Origin: Atherix ibis
Lineage: Eukaryota; Arthropoda; Insecta; Diptera; Athericidae
DNA length: 64,000 bases
Assembly (NCBI GenBank): GCA_958298945.1
Contig: OY282609.1
Coordinates: 31,841,212 to 31,905,211 of the forward strand
Reading direction: 5' to 3'
The position numbers and the translations under genes were made by a program. The first letter of the stretch is position 1; the number at the start of each line of letters is the position of its first letter. Positions 34,846 to 47,300 of this stretch are shown here, piece after piece. A model generated the notes under the pieces. That model was not told the origin of the DNA and did no database searches. It was given only the letters and a program-made list of their open reading frames with translations.

Positions 34846-37800
34846 TTTTAGCTTCATTTTTTTGGGGGTCCGGTTCTGGGTATTTTTTTTTGTTTCTAGT
34901 CCTGCTAATTTTCGGTTATATCATTAGTTTTTTTTTTCATTAGGACCAACAATTCTTCAATAAAAGCTACCATAAATGGATCTCCTGATCTTTTCTCTTA
35001 CTTTTTATTGTGTTTTCCAGCAAACTCGACGTTTACAAAAACTGGAAAGATTTTATTTCACTTAAATTTTATAAGCTTGTAGGAAAAATGAATCTTAATA
35101 ATTTCGAGCACAGAATCTCATATGGAAGAACATTCTTTTAGCGCTTCCTTTCCGACGGAATATCGAAAAAGTAGCAATTTTACTAATAAAAAAGATCCCA
35201 TCAATATTCTTTTATCCTCTTCTACAGGTAATTACACCTCTCCGATAGTATCTACAAGATACTAAAAGTTGTTTATTAACTAATTATCTGCATTTTCCCC
35301 CATAATTTTACACAATCTTTACAACACTTCATTCTTTCGGAAGCGCTATCATTAAGACATAAAATAACTAGCCTTAAGAAGATTTAGTCATTTTTTTTTT
35401 GTTGTTGTTGAATATTTTACAATATATTAAAATCCATTCCATTCATGTCAATTTGATCTCAAGCACAGCAATCAATAAAAGAATTGGAAAATTCACCGAT
35501 ACTCGTATTTCTAAATCCACAGGTATCATTTTACAAGTGGTTACCCAATTTCAATGATAGATTTCTGAGGTAGTCTCTAAAAAGTTATTCGGTATTATGG
35601 CCTCTTTTGATTTATTTCTTTGTATTGTATTTTTTATTGTTTTTGTGTAAAATACAAAATTTCTTTTTCATAAAAATAACACTACTTAAAGCGTTATATT
35701 CTTTGGTATTTTTTACATGGTTTTTTTTTTATCATAGAAATAAACGATTCTCCATGCATAAGAAGACATAGCGAACATATGAAAAAATTAGCTTCTTTTT
35801 TAATAATGGGTGAATACTCACTTAATGTGTTGCCCTAAAATTTATCGATTCGACTTTATGTTTTTTTTTCAATAACTTTCAAAAGTTAACTGATATTATT
35901 TTATAGCGGAATTCCGCTACACCTGGCCCAGTCTCTATTTACCTGTCCCTTAGGTAGTAACAACAGAAAATTTGAAACTAACTAAAAATTGAAAATTGAG
36001 TACAAAAGTCAAACGCACAGAGGCTAGTAAATTACCATCAGCGAAACCCCTTTTTTTTCTCGTCTAATGAACTATGGTCTTTTGTTCGGTCATAAAGACA
36101 CGATGGTGTACACAAAGACGAAGACGAAGAACGGGCCAATAAACCAGAAATCATAAAGTTCAATGGCACACGACTTCGTCTTGCATACAAACAACAATTC
36201 ACACGGCCGAGGAACAGGTATATTTGTGGGTATTAGCAAACCCAGTCAAGCAGATACAAAAATGCAAAAAGGTAGATTGGTACCTACCAAGGCAAAGGGG
36301 CCCGCTACTGATAGTCAGACCGATAGGGAAGGCTGACTGACTGACAGACTGAAGCGAACCATGAAAAAGTACTCTCTGCTGGTAATAACAGGAATCATGC
36401 AGGCACTACTCCACTTAAAAAAAAAAAAAAAAACTATTGGAACCATTGCCATGCTGAATTTCTGACTACCTGTGAACCCAACCGTCGGAAGGTAAGTGTT
36501 CTTTCGGCTGGCTTACCCACTGTGTCACACAATTCATCTACTGAGGTTCAACTGAGACGCATTCAATTATTACCGAAGCATGACTCTGACGCCGAATCGA
36601 TAGAGTGCAAAATATTGTACAAGCAGAACAATTGAATCCAAGAATTACACTGGAAAAATATATGAAATCAATCCGAGAAAGATCCACAATCAAATGGGAA
36701 GATGGAAGAGATAAGCCCATAGGTTCTGTTAGAAACTGGGGAATATACTCGTATAAGCAGACACCAGAAAGGAGACACTCCAGGAGTGTGCACAAAAAAG
36801 AATGAAGAGAAGCTACCAATAAATATGATTTCATATTACAATCCCACTTCCCATCCCGTCACCCCTTACTTTTTTGCAAATCAAATGAGGTAAAGGAAGA
36901 AAAAAGAAAACCACTTCAACTTTGCATATGCTTGCTGCCTTTTGAATAGAATCCCATATTACTCCGAAGTGAATAGTAGTTGTGAACACTTCGATATGGA
37001 TTCGTTCAATTACAAAAGTCGTCTACTACTTGAATGGGGAACACTTGAAGCTCACCTTCTGAACTTGAACGCTAGATTCACGATATAAAAAAAAATTCTT
37101 TTTGGGCACACAGAACCGGAAAACACTTCAACTTATTGGGAATGGGTTGTTTCGGACGGGAATGTATTGAATTGGATTTGCTTGGATTGGATTGAGGATT
37201 GAGGGTTGAGGAGTACATTCTGCTTATGAACAACAAACGGTACCGCACTACCAGATGCTTATCTGATAGCAAAACTCTCTCGAACATTTCTGGTCTAGTC
37301 CCATTGCGACTTGGCCACAGAGGAATGATTTCCAATTGATAAAGCGCACATCAACTCTACCTGCAATCCTGTAATGTTTTCGTTTCTTTTTTTTTACCAT
37401 CACCAAGAGAATTAGCTGACTTTATTTACCGTCGTCGTCAAACGCAAATAGGTACCTCGTCTGTTAGTCATACCGACTACAATGCTTCTGATTAAAAAAA
37501 AAAAAAAGATTAAGGAAAATGTACGAGACAACAGTTAACCCACTTAAATGTTCAATTCAGTGATTGGCAATGGGATCCGCACTAAAACTCAAACGGGGGC
37601 ACACGTTCATTGGGAGTAAGAGGTGAGAGCTCTCGACCGTTCGGCGATTTTTAATTCCACTTATTTCCATAAGAGTTTGTCGATTTTTCAAGTTTTTTTT
37701 TCAAATTCATTTGCTTAAAAATTTACTAAGTCAAGCAATATTCCAAACTCATAACGAACCCTTTTTGAAATTGCGCATTTAGAAAAAAAAATGTCAAAAA

Positions 37801-38264
37801 TATTCGTGTTTCTTCCTTCTCTTTTATCCTTCTTGCTCGTCCTGCTGAGGGCTGTGTTATGGTATGGAAAAAATATCGAAAAATTAAAATTTTTATTAAA
37901 AATAAATATTTTCTGAACCTTAAGATCCACAGGAATATAGTCAGAGACGACCATACTCAGAGAGCACATGTTTCAGCTAGACCGTGCTTGAAGCTAGCTT
38001 CCTGGGAAGGTTGTGGCGGGGGAGTTCGAAATTAGCGCTGAGATGTGCTCTTACACCCACCATAAGCATAAAAATAAGTTGTCAAAAAAAACGTATAGTG
38101 GATAATGGCGACAGTCGAGGGTGTTAAGATATCCATGGGATGGAAAGGGAGAGAAAAAATAAGGGACAAAAGTGAGAGGAAAGAGAAATTTAGAAAAAGA
38201 AAAAAAACCGAAGAGGTAGAGGAATAGGAGGAAAGGTATTGTAAAAAGATAGACGAAAAAAAAT
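34846..38264. other. Non-repetitive DNA, no gene recognised
   Basis: Complex, moderately AT-rich DNA. Frames such as 36538-36834 (minus, 98 codons), 36605-36805 (plus), 37078-37335 (minus) and 37715-37969 (minus) have no recognised domain and overlap on opposite strands. A short GACT-type repeat is seen at about 36333-36355. The stretch 36060-36420 looks like intronic or intergenic insect DNA. Nothing further can be supported. Confidence 0.5.
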
Positions 38265-38885
38265 GTTCCTTACTTTTTATACTATTTTCGGTACGGTTTT
38301 TGGTACTATTTTAGGTTCTGTTTTTGGTACTATTTTCGGTACGGTTTTTTTTAGGTCCCGTTTTTGCTACTATTATAGGTCCCGTTTTTGGTACTATTTT
38401 CGGTACGGTTTTTGGTACTATTTTAGGTCCCGTTTTTGGTACTATTTTCGGTACGGTTTTTTTTAGGTCCCGTTTTTGGTACTATTTTCGGTACGGTTTT
38501 TGGTACTATTTTCGCTACGGTTTTTGATACTATTTTCGGTACGGTTTCTGGAACTATTTTAGGTCCCGTTTTTGGTACTATTTTCGGTACGGTTTATTTT
38601 AGGTCCCGTTTTTGGTACTATTTTAGGTCCTGTTTTTGGTACTATTTTCAGTACGGTTTTTGGTACTATTTTCGCTACGGTTTTTGATACTATTTTCGGT
38701 ACGGTTTTTTTAGATCCCGTTTTTGATACTATTTTCGGTACGGTTTTTGGTACTATTTTCGGTACGGTTTTTTTTCGATCTCGTTTTTGGTACTATTTTT
38801 GGTACAATTTTATTGTAGGTCCCGTTTTTTTAAACTACTTTAGGTACCGTTTTTGGTACTATTTTCGGTACGGTTTTTGGAAGTA
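38265..38885. repeat. 24-bp minisatellite, array 2 (same family as 32451-33505)
   Basis: Units GGTACTATTTTC plus GGTACGGTTTTT, alternating with AGGTCCCG-containing variants. A block with a TTTTTTTTAGGTCCCG junction recurs at about 38346, 38457 and (as TTTATTTTAGG) 38592, giving a higher-order unit of about 111-135 bp that array 1 does not have. Copies are more alike than in array 1, so this array was homogenised later. Frames of 67-104 codons are translations of the repeat. Confidence 0.93.
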
Positions 38886-41800
38886 AAAAGTAACTAAAGA
38901 AAAATTTAAAAACACTTAAAAGGGAGAAGAATGGGAGGAAAGGTAAAAAGATTGTCGAAAAAAAATGTTTCTTTTAAAAGAACGAAAAAAGAATAAATTA
39001 AAAAGAACGAAGTCTGACTTCTCCTTTTGTTATTGAGAATGATCTGTCCCTCAGCCCATTATAGGGCTATCAACAATCTTTTAGGAGAAGGGGGGAGGGG
39101 AGAGGGGGTTGGGTTGTAGGTGTATTTGAATAAAGATGCTCTTTAGTTAAAATTCATAACAAGAAGTTCTTATATTAAGTTAACAAAACAAAAGCGCACC
39201 AAAACCGTCCGAATATTCCATGTATGGGCTTGCTAATTGGTGCGCCACCTCTTTGGTAACACCCCCAAATAATCAACGCTACCATAAAACATCTTTTTAA
39301 TAACTCCAAGTCACCTAATCACTTTCTTCAACAATCTGATCTGATGAATAATTGTTAGGAAAAAAAAATGGTTACCACACTTCTGCCCTGACTCGGAGTA
39401 TCGAATTAACCGAAGTACTTTCCACTTCTCCCCCAAATGGTCCGAGTTTTTGTCACACTCAAGACTTCACATTTCATTACAAATGTTCCCAAAAACAACT
39501 GCCATCGAACGTTCTGTTCCCACTGAAATTCCGAACTCATCGCGAAACCAGTCCACTCAACAGCACATTATTTCCTCTTCGGTAATCAAGCTTGTCCTTC
39601 ATGCCATTCCTGTGGCGTTCGTCTCACCATTTCCCATATTTCAAATTAATGTCACTCAAACCAGAATTTCTTTTTGTGTAGGTCCTAAATCCTAATAACT
39701 CCTTTCCCAAGCCCTCTCAGCGGCTCCATTAAAATTAAACCACCTTCAACCAGTTTAGGGAAGCTGGCAAAGCCAATTCACATTTAACAAAAAGTCCCCA
39801 AATGACCTCATGGTCATGGCGCTACAAAATGTCCTATGGCTCTTGTCTCAGAGACCTTACAACAAATAAACAAAACATTAAAAAAATTAATCAGAAATGT
39901 CCATAAAAAGAATCCAAATGACCACGTAAGAAGCGTCACAACGTTGTCCGTAACTTCAAAGCGACACTCTTCTTTTTTTGTAAAGCTTATTTGACGGTGG
40001 ATGACTCTGAGAAGAGTAACATAAAATATTTGGTTCACAATAGGGCTGTTAAAATGTTGTGGCATAAACGATTTAAGGCAGAGAGTAAAAGTAGCATGCA
40101 CACTTTTTCCATCATTCACCATTATTAGCCATTTTCTGAACCAGTCTTGAAGTTTTAGGATTTGATGTTCGGAATTATCCTGTGAAGTAAGGATTTTTAT
40201 TTGCAGTTAAAATTACTGCATCGTCGGAATATGTGTCATAAGAATATTGTTGGTGGTAGGTAGGGCTATCGAAGGTATGGAATGGGACCCAGAATGCTGC
40301 TTTGAGGAATACCAGTTTCAATAGAAGTAATTTCGGAATTTGGAAGTTATCTTCTGACAAATATGATGACTTAATTATTAGCTAAGAGGAAGGAGGAAAA
40401 AGGATTCTCCTTTGTTATCTATAGAAGTCCGGAAAATATTCTTTTTATATGATGATATTGGTAGATAGTGGAATGTTGAGTGCGGACACCAAACTGGGGA
40501 ACTGGAATTATAGCTAATAATGGAAGTAGACTAATGGATCTATATGTATAAGCTTATTGGCCTTAAGGATCGTTTTTATCAAGGAAAGCTTTTACAGAGA
40601 AGGAAAATAGGGTGTTCTAAGAATATTGCTAAAAATATATATACATTATTAGCTGTAATTAAATCAGAAACCGGGACATTTATTACACGGTAAATGATGG
40701 ATGGTATTTTTGATTTAATATGATTTGAACGGCTTATGTGGAAGTGAAGATTCTAAAATTCAGGTTCCATTTTGCTGCAATGTGGTTTAAAACCATTATT
40801 CTGATTACTACCTTTTAAAAGAAAATTTTTAAACTAATTTCATTATTAATTAATTAAAAACGACTATTTCCTATAAAAAAAAGTACATCTTCCTAACATC
40901 TTCAACGCCATCTTCACTATCTTTTCAATATGTAAAATTATACGAAAAAAAATCATAAAAATTACCTTAATTTCAATTTTATTAGGATTTTCATCGTGAA
41001 TTATATTTTTCCGCTTTTTCTGATCGACACTTTTAATAATAATAATTATATGTGAATAATCTTTTATAAATGTGAATATTATACCTAAACTTGTAGTAAC
41101 TGAATAGGGGAGAAATGGGGGGAAAGGGGGTTTATCTTGTACAAACAACATTTTTTGACACAATTTCCTAAAGAAAATAAAAGCTGATAAACTAGTCAAA
41201 AATTTGGACTCATTAAACTTTGTTTTAGTTTTTTTTTTTTTTTGAATTACAAAAAATTTCTTTCTCTTGCCAATCATTTTATTATTTTGGCATATTTAAT
41301 TTTTTTTCTTGTTGTCTTAAATAAACATCAAGTAAAAGTGAATAAAATTAAAAGTTAAAAATTAATTGTTAAAAAAAAGAGAAGATGTTTAAAAGAGAGG
41401 AGAATGCAAGAAAAATTATACCGAAAAAAAAAAAAATTTACAAGCAAAAGGAAGAGGTAAGAAAAAAAAGAAGAAGAAGAGGAGTTGGGCGCCTTCGAAA
41501 GTAATACCATATGAACGCAAAGGGAAAGTTGTCAAAATTGTTCTCGATTTTTTTTACTTTTTTCTTATTTTTTTTAAATGAAGCTAATTTTAAAAGAAAA
41601 CTAATTTTTTTTGTTTTGTTTTTGTAAAAGTCGTTTATGCCCAGGAAATTTTTATAAATCCATACTTAATTGGTATAGGAAAATACCCTAAACTTCTATA
41701 GGAAAATACCCCCAAAATGAAGAGGATTTTAAGGAATAATATTGAAAAATCTTATTTTGAAGACAAATTCTAATAAAACTAATATTTTATTATGATTCTG

Positions 41801-42055
41801 AATTTTAAGCTCCGATTTAGTGTAATATCTGCGTTATATTTTTAAGCTCCGATTTAGTGTAATATCTGCGTTTTTGAGTACGCACCAGCCCTAAGTCTTC
41901 CTGAATCGAGCCAGGAAGACCTTCAGCTGTCGGGAAATGGCCCTTCAGTTGTCATGGCGCTCAGTAAGAATTTACATTTTACTATAAATCCTACTAGAAA
42001 TAACTTTACAAAAAAATAAAGTAACTCTGCCTCTTACTGAGAGGCAGAGGGTTTC
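38886..42055. other. Non-repetitive DNA, no gene recognised
   Basis: G-rich runs at about 39090-39112 and 41107-41128. Minus frames 39814-40122 (102 codons) and 40864-41277 (137 codons, the longest in the region) have no recognisable domain; the latter is rich in K, I and F and includes a poly-K run from homopolymer A. 40400-41880 is AT-rich. Confidence 0.5.
41803..41871. repeat. 32-bp direct repeat, two copies
   Basis: TTTTAAGCTCCGATTTAGTG plus TAATATCTGCGT occurs at 41803-41834 and again, unchanged, at 41840-41871 (37-bp spacing). A 9-bp perfect hairpin (GTCTTCCTG / CAGGAAGAC) follows at 41895-41920. Confidence 0.92.
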
Positions 42056-42059
42056 CATG

Positions 42060-42935
42060 TCCCCGCTTCAGAAGCTATTTGTTTATGGATTTTGTAGAAG
42101 GGCTACAGAACCACTAATTACAATTTTTATATTCTTACCTATTGAAGATGGGGATTTTGAGCCACCAGTCGTCGTTTTTTATTTCTTAGCTCTTGTTGAT
42201 TCCCTCTTTACCGTAATTTTTTTTTGTTTCAAGCATTTTCTGATGGTACTAATCGGGGGATTTTTTTTATTTCTAACGTTTTTTAGAAAGGCTACCAAAC
42301 CACTGATCACCATTTTTTATTTGTAGCTTTTGAAGAAGGGCTTTTGAGGTACCGTTCGTTCTTTTTTTTAGAGGCTCACCATAACTATTAGCCGGCATTT
42401 TTTGCTCCATAGTTTTTTTCTAAAGGTCAGCGAACACTATTTGTTTGGTTTCAAGCGTTTTCTAAAGGTTCAATTATCCCCCTCCCCCCTTTCTGTCTCG
42501 ATAATTTTGCTTTCAGTTTTGTTGTTAAAAGTTCTCTTCATTTTCTGAAATTTCTCCTAACTGCTAGCCACTATTTTCTTGTTTCTAGTATTTTTATTGG
42601 TTCAACGAACTATTAGCCGGCATATTTTGCTTCCTAGTTTTTTTAAAGGTCAGCAAATACCTTTTTTTTGGTTTCAAGCGTTTTCTAAAGGTTCAATTAA
42701 ACTTCCCCTTCCCGTCTCGAAAATTTTGCTTTCAGTTTTGTTGTTGAAAGTTCTCTTCATTTTCTGGAAGTTCTCTTAACTGCTAGCTACTATTTTTTTG
42801 CTTCTAGTATTTTTAGTGGTTCAACGAACTATTAGTCGGCATTTTTTGCTTCTTAGTTTTTTTAAAGGTCAGCGAACACTATTTGTTTGGTTTCAAGCAT
42901 TTTCTATTAAAATCTGCAGAAAATTAATAATTTTT
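42060..42935. repeat. Tandem repeats, two related unit types (~190 and ~222 bp)
   Basis: First type: AAGGGCTACAGAACCACTAA at about 42098 and AAAGGCTACCAAACCACTGA at about 42288, spacing about 190 bp. Second type: ACTATTAGCCGGCATTTTTT near 42385, 42608 and 42828, spacing 220-224 bp, each followed by AAAGGTCAGCGAACACTA and TTGGTTTCAAGCGTTTTCTA. The third unit stops after TTTCAAGCATTTTCT. Frames of 66-89 codons across the units are by-products. Confidence 0.85.
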
Positions 42936-43003
42936 AACAATTTAGAAAGGTGCAAAAAATTTATGGCCTCAACTTGTACACTTTATTCTGAAACTATATG
43001 TGA

Positions 43004-43180
43004 TTTCAACAAGATGGAATGACAAGCAACACAACACTACAAATTTCAGCTTCATTAGTCAAAATGTTCCTAGGACACGTTATTTCACCAAAGTCAACTG
43101 GCCACCAGGATCGTACGATTTGACGCCGTTCGATTTTTCTCGAACATTTAAAAATCAACATTTGTCAAATAATGGCATAA
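43004..43180 (+). pseudogene. Tc1/mariner transposase relic H (C-terminal catalytic part)
   Basis: Starts in frame with FQQDGMTSNTT, LQISASLVKMFLGHVISPKS, then one frameshift, then VNWPPGSYDLTPFDFS. The FQQDG (second catalytic acidic residue) and WPPxSxDLTPxDF (third catalytic residue) pair is typical of a Tc1/mariner-superfamily transposase widespread in insects and clearly distinct from mariner copies A-G. The conserved FLWG after DF is lost and the rest decays within about 60 bases. No terminal repeats found, so only an internal relic remains. Confidence 0.72.
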
Positions 43181-43239
43181 AATTTACGAGTACAAAATGT
43201 TATATTTTACATATAAAGGCATGATCCGAGCAATATATT

Positions 43240-44340
43240 AAACTTTTTTTTTTTTACCGAAGTTTGAATTTTTACTGTATTCTTTCTTTTTAACTTTAAT
43301 TTTTCCGAACCGAAAATTGGATAACCTTTATATTACGGCATCTTTTTAAATGTATACATTTTCTTTTTTATTTTAAAGTTTCCCTAAATTAAGAATAAAA
43401 TAATTTTAATTTTTTTTTGTAAAACTTTTGCAAAATTTCGATATTATTGCAAAAAAAAACCGCTTGTTTTAAAATGTTTTTTTTTTTTTGGTTTTGGTAA
43501 AAAACCTTTTCAACTTTTTATACCAAATATCTTTGGATGTTTCGAATTAATTCTTCGGAATTTTCGAAATTGTAGTTATTTTCCTGCCTGCTCCCCCCCC
43601 CCCTCTCTGCAGCCAAGCACCTCCTTCCAAAAAAATACTTTAATTTCGTACGTAATTGATTTGATACAAAAATAATTTCCATTTTATACATTTTCGAAAG
43701 AAATTTTTTTTTATTTTAAAGTTTCTCTAAATTAAGAATAAAATAAATTTTTGTTTTTTTCGAAATTATTGCAAAAAAAAAATTTTGAAATTATTGCAAA
43801 AAAAAACGCTTGTTTTTAAATGTTTTCCTTGATTTGGTAAGAAAAAGCTTTTCAACTTTTTATACCAAAAAAACATTTGGATTTTTCTATGAATTCTTCG
43901 AAATTTTATTATTTTCTGACTAGCTCACAGCACCACCTTCCCAAAAAAATTCTATAATTTCGTACGCAATTGATTTGATACGAAAATAATTTCCATTTTA
44001 TACATTTTCGGAAAAAAAATTTTTTTTTTTATTTTAAAGTTTCCCTAAATTAAGAATAAAATAAATTTTTGTTTTTTTCGAAATTATTGCAAAAAAAAAA
44101 ATTTCGAAATTATTGCAAAAAAAATGCTTGGTTTTAAATGTTTTCTTTGATTTGGTAAAAAAGCTTCTCAAACATTTTAATTTTTTCTGCCTATTACCCC
44201 CTTCTGCCCCCTCCCCACGCCGGCACCAACTCAACAAAAAAAAATACTATAATTTCGTACGTAATTGATTTGATATAAGAAATATATTCCGTTTTATAGA
44301 TTTTCGAAAGAAATTTATTTATTTTGGAGTCGAAAAAAAA
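43240..44340. repeat. Tandem repeat, ~330-bp unit, three copies
   Basis: TCCCTAAATTAAGAATAAAA occurs at about 43381, 43724 (TCTCTAAATT..) and 44042, spacing 343 and 318 bp. TTTCGTACGTAATTGATTTG occurs at about 43646, 43957 (TACGCAATTG) and 44252, same spacing. Each unit also carries GAAATTATTGCAAAAAAAA and a C-rich run (43591-43604; about 44199-44220). The third copy ends near 44330. Confidence 0.85.
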
Positions 44341-47300
44341 ACCCCACAAATTATACGATTGCTCGAAATAGAAACGAATGAGGTCAGAACTGTATCTAAA
44401 AACGTCGTACTTTGTTTACTGTTGACTATAGAGTGTGTATATAGTCTTTTTGCTTTTTTGCTTATAAATTTTCGGATATTTTTCTTCTTCATACAATTTC
44501 GAAAGCTCATATAACATGTGCGCGCGTGTATATTTTTCACATATTTTCAAAGTTTAGAAAAAAAAATTTATACTAAAACACTAACAAATAAAATAAAATA
44601 GAATTTATAATACAAAACATTTTCCACACAGTCGAAGAGGAAAATAAATGAAAATTTACAATTCGAAGACGATATTTTTCATTTTAATAATTTTTTTATA
44701 CGAAAAAACGAAGGCTTTCTCATTTTTTTCTCCCCACTAACAGTAATTTTAGAATAATTTCTAGTTAGTTTCTTTTTAATAAGGCGATGGGGATGGTCCG
44801 AATTGAGAAGAAATAAAGTGAATATTTACTCATTCCTTATGGAAAGATAGGTGCATACGTTCATATTCATTAGTTATTTTGATGGGGAAATTAATGGAAT
44901 TTTATTCACACAAAAAAATAGGGTGGGGGGGGGGTGTAGCAAATTAGGATTATCTGTGAAAATTACATGATTTTTCAATTTAATATTTAACAAATCTGTC
45001 TAATTTTATAATAAATTCTGGGAGAAATAAATTCGCAGACAGTCCCCCTATTCTCTTCCGTATAATTTGTTATTTTAACATCACACTGACTTTTATGAGT
45101 TTTCGGTGGATAAATTATTAAATCGGGTGGAAGATGAAATTTAAAATAATTTTTTTTTTTTCAAAATAGATATTATATTTTTTTGTTAATACCCCACAAT
45201 CATTTTTACTGTACGGAGTAGTTGGTATAGTTTGTGCCAACTACAAAAAAAAAACAGTTCCCAATGAGGGGAAGTCAGACTTGAAACCAGGGCTTTCAAG
45301 GTAACACCTTTTCTCTAAAAATACTGAAATCACACCTTACAATTTACCATTGGAATTTCGGAGTTACCCTTACAATTTTACATGTCCTCGGGGACTGCCG
45401 CCTTACCTTTGATTTTTTCTCTGACCAGGATTCCCCCTATATCTTGTGCTTTATTCCTAAGCCTTCCTAAGCCACCTAAATTATTTTTTAAACATTAAGC
45501 TAAACCCACATTTCTACCTTACTAACTTTTCCATCTTATAAACTTGTTGTAATAAATAGCAACAAAGTTTTGCTTATCCACTCTACGTTATGATCTCTCA
45601 TATAGCCTTTATGGTTGTGGTACTGAAGCAACGACCTCTGGCCTACTACAAAACAAACAAACAAAGCAGTCTAAATTCTTTCTCAATTAAATTCTCCCCT
45701 TTTCCCCTTCCCTATCTAAATTAAAACTCAATTTTGCTATTGATAAAAACCGAAAAACATTTAAAAAATTTTAAATTCTTTTTAAATGGTTTACAAAAAA
45801 AAAATTTTTTGAGTAAAAAAATACGAAAACATCTTGGGTTACCAGTGCTGCTTTTGTCTCCGCTAGATGTTTATGGGGAAAGTTCTCGTATAATTAGGGA
45901 AAACACAGATTCTGGACAAAGGGAACATAAAGACCAGATTATTACGAACACAAAAGGGGCATCTACAATTTTGCGGAGAATTTTAAGGAATTGGAAAATT
46001 TGGTTGAACCCGAAAGTTTAATTCCTTAAGTCCAAAGAGGTTTTTTTTTAAACTGCGTTGCGCATTAAAAGTTTACTATTTATTGGACAGTATAAGTAGT
46101 TATCGATAATGCCTGTTAGATTTTAAGTCCATTTAGTCTAGTATTAAAATGCCAAGCTGATCTTTTGTCTAGGTGAAGTCTTCAGTAACGCACTTTAGTA
46201 CCTTATGGAATAGTTGGTTGCCGCCAATAAGTGAAACTATTGATTATGAGTACTCTTCTGTCTCGTTAACCTATATACTCCATCTTTCCAAGCGGTTAGA
46301 AAGGTGCAAAATTTTCTTTTGGAACGTTGCAAAAAATTTACTAAGAAAATTTAACTAAAATTGAAACTTTTTTTAAAGAAAATTTACACCAAAAAAATAA
46401 TATTTTTAGTGTGTCTGAAAGTGAATTTCAGCATATTTTTTTGTGTGTCTTGCAAAATATTATTGTAGAAAATGTAAAATTTAACCATTTTAGTGGATAA
46501 GCAAAACTTTAAGTCTTTTTCACAATTACAGAAGGTAAAATTTCTAAATATTAAATAAAATATGCACACAGAAAAACGAATAAATTTAATTATTTTTATC
46601 ATAAAAAGTTAAATTTTGTGTAAGAAAAAATCTACTTTAAAATTTTGTATCAATTAAAGTATTAAATTATTTTATATTGAAACTCCCTTGTTGTATTTCT
46701 AGTATGATCCCCCTTTACCCCTCTCCTAGCAATCTATTCAAATCTTAGAAAATCGCTAAATTTTAAAAATTTTCTTCAATTATAAAAAATAAGGTCTTAT
46801 GAAAGATCGAAACATTTTACTAAAACACTGTATACACTAGGACTGTGATGGTGAAGAACAGTTGTCAAAATCGGACCTTTGATACCAACTTGGAAGACCT
46901 TAAGTTTTATATAAAAGGAAATTCCAGTTTTATTTATGGGTCCTTTTTTCAAAAACCAAGTTAATTTTACTTTATCTTTTTTAAAATCGTTTCAAAATGT
47001 TCCTATTTTTTCGGGTATTTTTTACGCAGACACCCCACCCCCCTCCAACTACTCCTTAACCTCCTCAACAATTACTTTTTAACTTTCTAATCAAACATTT
47101 TATCTTCTGCGTGGATTATTTTAAAAAATATGAAAAATTTCTTCAAAGCCCTTTACTTTTTTTTAAGTCTAACGCCCACCTCTATCCTATCTTCTCCCTC
47201 TTCGAAGCATATAAAAATTTTTCCTACTTTCTTCTTTCTCACCCATTACCTCTCTCATCCGAATTTTTTTTAAAGACCCTTTTCTATAATATTTTCGAAA

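Noticed and set aside
38263..38886. Plus-strand frames of 67-104 codons
   Set aside because: Same 24-bp repeat as above; not a gene.
40864..41277. 137-codon frame on the minus strand, the longest single one outside repeats
   Set aside because: Rich in K, I and F, with a poly-K run from poly-A; no recognisable motif. Expected by chance in a 64-kb AT-rich window.
45734..46021. 95-codon plus frame with a balanced middle part
   Set aside because: No family recognised; not enough to call a gene or a relic.
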